Assembly (NCBI GenBank): GCA_002404195.1
Contig: DHJF01000032.1
Location: 1 to 22,052, forward strand
Direction: 5' to 3'
Source: Candidatus Saccharibacteria bacterium UBA4727
Lineage (GTDB): Bacteria > Patescibacteriota > Saccharimonadia > Saccharimonadales > Saccharimonadaceae
DNA length: 22,052 nt
Shown: positions 20,750 through 22,052 of the stretch, one piece after another
Layout of the letters: each line of letters starts with the position of its first letter
Numbering within the stretch: the stretch's first letter is position 1
Position numbers and translations under genes: made by a program
Notes under the pieces: model-generated
The model's input: only the letters and a program-made list of their open reading frames with translations
Databases searched by the model: none
What the model was told of the DNA's origin: nothing

Positions 20750-21805
20750 ATGACAAAACTTTTTTACCAGGATAAACCAATTATTGGACTTGATATCAGT
20801 CAAACTGGCATCAAGGTGATGGCTGTTGACCCAAAAAAATGGCTCGTTACCGGCTACGGTTCGATTGACCTTGACCCCCTCAAAGTACAAAAGTCACTCG
20901 ATAGTGACGATAGCTACTTGGCCGATAACATTCGCACGCTTATTCAAGAAAAAATCGTCGGCGTTCTGCCAAGCGACCGCGTTATCCTCAGCATACCGAC
21001 CAGCCGTACCTTTTCGCGAACCTTTAGCGTACCGCTTAAAGCTGAAAAAAATCTCAAAGATGCCGTTGAAATCGAGGTCGACCAGTACATCCCTATCCCT
21101 ATCAACTCACTCTACGTTGACTATAGTATTATCGAACGCACCAAAACCGATCTGACCGTCATCATGTCAGCCGTACCGCAGCGACTCATCGACAATTGTC
21201 TGACGGCACTCCAGAACGCCAACCTCCAGGCGATTATGATAGAGCCTGGCATCAACGCCGTGGCGCGCGTCCTCGAAGCAACCGAAGAAGGCCACTTGAC
21301 GACGCTTATCGTCGATATCGGCCCAGCTAGTACCGATATCGCCGTACTCGAAGGTGGCGCCATCCGCGTCAGTGGCGGTCTTGGCATTGGCGGCAACACC
21401 TTTACGCTTGATATCGCCAAAAAAATGAATGTGGCCCTTGAAAACGCCCATCAATTGAAGGTCCTCAACGGTCTCAGCGCTGGTCCACGACAGGCTAAAA
21501 TAACCAGCGCCCTCCAGCCAAGCCTGCAACGCATCTTGAGCGAGATACGCAAAGTGATTCGCTATTACAACGAGCGACTGAACGACGACCGCAAGATCGA
21601 ACAAGTCCTCGTGGTAGGTGGTGGTAGTAACGTGCCGGGCATTGGTGAGTATTTTACCAACGAACTCGTCATGCCAGCCCGTGTGGCAAGCCCGTGGCAA
21701 AAGCTCGATTTTGGCAAATTACCCCAGCCGAGCAAACAGTTCCGCCCCCGCTATATCACCGTCGCTGGACTTGCGAGTGTTGATCAAAAGGATATCTGGC
21801 AATGA
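20750..21805 (+). CDS. pilM: PilM, actin-like type IV pilus assembly protein
   Basis: PilM is a cytoplasmic actin/FtsA-like protein that binds the N-terminal peptide of PilN and links the motor to the membrane scaffold. The 351-residue product begins with the ATPase phosphate-1 motif IIGLDISQTGIKVMAVD, includes VILSIPTSRTFSRTF, LKDAVEIEVDQYIPIP (a PilM hallmark), TTLIVDIGPASTDIAVLEGG (phosphate-2) and VLVVGGGSNVPGIGEYF (adenosine motif). The length matches the family. pilN overlaps its stop by 4 nt (ATGA). Confidence 0.95.
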   Translation: MTKLFYQDKPIIGLDISQTGIKVMAVDPKKWLVTGYGSIDLDPLKVQKSLDSDDSYLADNIRTLIQEKIVGVLPSDRVILSIPTSRTFSRTFSVPLKAEKNLKDAVEIEVDQYIPIPINSLYVDYSIIERTKTDLTVIMSAVPQRLIDNCLTALQNANLQAIMIEPGINAVARVLEATEEGHLTTLIVDIGPASTDIAVLEGGAIRVSGGLGIGGNTFTLDIAKKMNVALENAHQLKVLNGLSAGPRQAKITSALQPSLQRILSEIRKVIRYYNERLNDDRKIEQVLVVGGGSNVPGIGEYFTNELVMPARVASPWQKLDFGKLPQPSKQFRPRYITVAGLASVDQKDIWQ

Positions 21806-22052
21806 TTAATCTCTTACCGAATAACGACAAACGACAATTACAAGCGGCCCGCACGAACAGCCTGTTGATTCGCTATAACATTGTCATGCTGGCGACCATT
21901 CTGTTTCTCACCCTTGCTGTCGCCGTCGCGTTCGTCTATCTCAGTACCGTTAAGACGAATGCTCAGTCCGTTATCGATGGCAATAAGACGCGCGTCAGTA
22001 GCTACGCCGCCGTGCAAACCGACGCCAATCAATTTCGGACCAACCTCGCAAC
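21802..22052 (+). CDS. pilN: PilN, type IV pilus inner-membrane scaffold protein (cut by window end)
   Basis: 83 codons are visible. The start MINLLPNNDKRQLQAART matches the PilN cytoplasmic peptide (INLLP) that docks into PilM. One membrane helix follows (about 27-49), then the start of the outer coiled region (TVKTNAQSVIDGNKTRVSSY). It is translationally coupled to pilM by ATGA overlap. Further pilus genes such as pilO and the prepilin peptidase would be expected beyond the window. Confidence 0.88.
   Translation, partial: MINLLPNNDKRQLQAARTNSLLIRYNIVMLATILFLTLAVAVAFVYLSTVKTNAQSVIDGNKTRVSSYAAVQTDANQFRTNLA

Overview
This window looks like chromosome from a Patescibacteria/CPR bacterium, most likely a Candidatus Saccharibacteria (TM7) relative. 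The evidence is the content and style: short divergent versions of universal genes (a TsaB of about 128 residues, a MurT without its zinc ribbon), a MurT-GatD pair, a Gram-positive type LCP wall protein, a membrane-anchored Clp-type ATPase, and a type IV pilus locus of the pilB-pilC-pilM-pilN type with several type IV pilins. The lineage is inferred from gene content only; no database search was possible.

Layout. (1) 1-2043, minus strand: the 5' part of a membrane-anchored double-AAA+ Clp-like ATPase, preceded by and overlapping a small membrane protein gene. (2) 2148-4144, plus: murT-gatD, which amidates glutamate in lipid II. (3) 4159-6250, minus: bcp peroxiredoxin followed by an LCP-LytR_C wall ligase. 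(4) 6356-6431: tRNA-Pro(UGG) with its own promoter and terminator. (5) 6500-11300: an accessory stretch with a secreted DUF3761-like protein and three type IV pilin genes. Each pilin has its own sigma70-like promoter with a terminator-like hairpin somewhere upstream. Two nearly identical orphan helix-turn-helix genes lie on the opposite strand between the pilins, one broken by a stop codon. Repeats and palindromes mark the module edges. (6) 11363-12632, plus: pyrH and tsaC. (7) 12842-14587: a CsoR/RcnR-family repressor with a striking palindromic operator, divergent from an EEP-fold hydrolase and a membrane protein. (8) 14589-17578, minus: tsaE-tsaB, then rny (with its own promoter) and a Nudix hydrolase. 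(9) 17683-22052, plus: pilB-pilC, then pilM-pilN (cut by the window end), the machine that would assemble the pilins of region 5.

How it fits together. The pilus ATPase, platform protein and PilM/PilN scaffold lie about 6 kb from a small array of separately promoted pilins, so subunit choice could change while the machine stays constant. Three t6A-tRNA genes (tsaC, tsaE, tsaB) are present; tsaD is not in the window. A recurrent promoter design is visible: an (often extended) -10 box only 6-8 nt before the start codon, implying leaderless mRNAs for most first genes of transcription units, whereas downstream genes overlap or nearly abut and some carry Shine-Dalgarno sequences.

The strongest candidates for something new are the pilin/HTH module array, the apparently inactivated first AAA+ ring of the Clp-like protein, the A19-U56 swap in the tRNA-Pro elbow, and the CsoR-like regulator with a Cys-Tyr-His sensor site and no metal or sulfur gene beside it.
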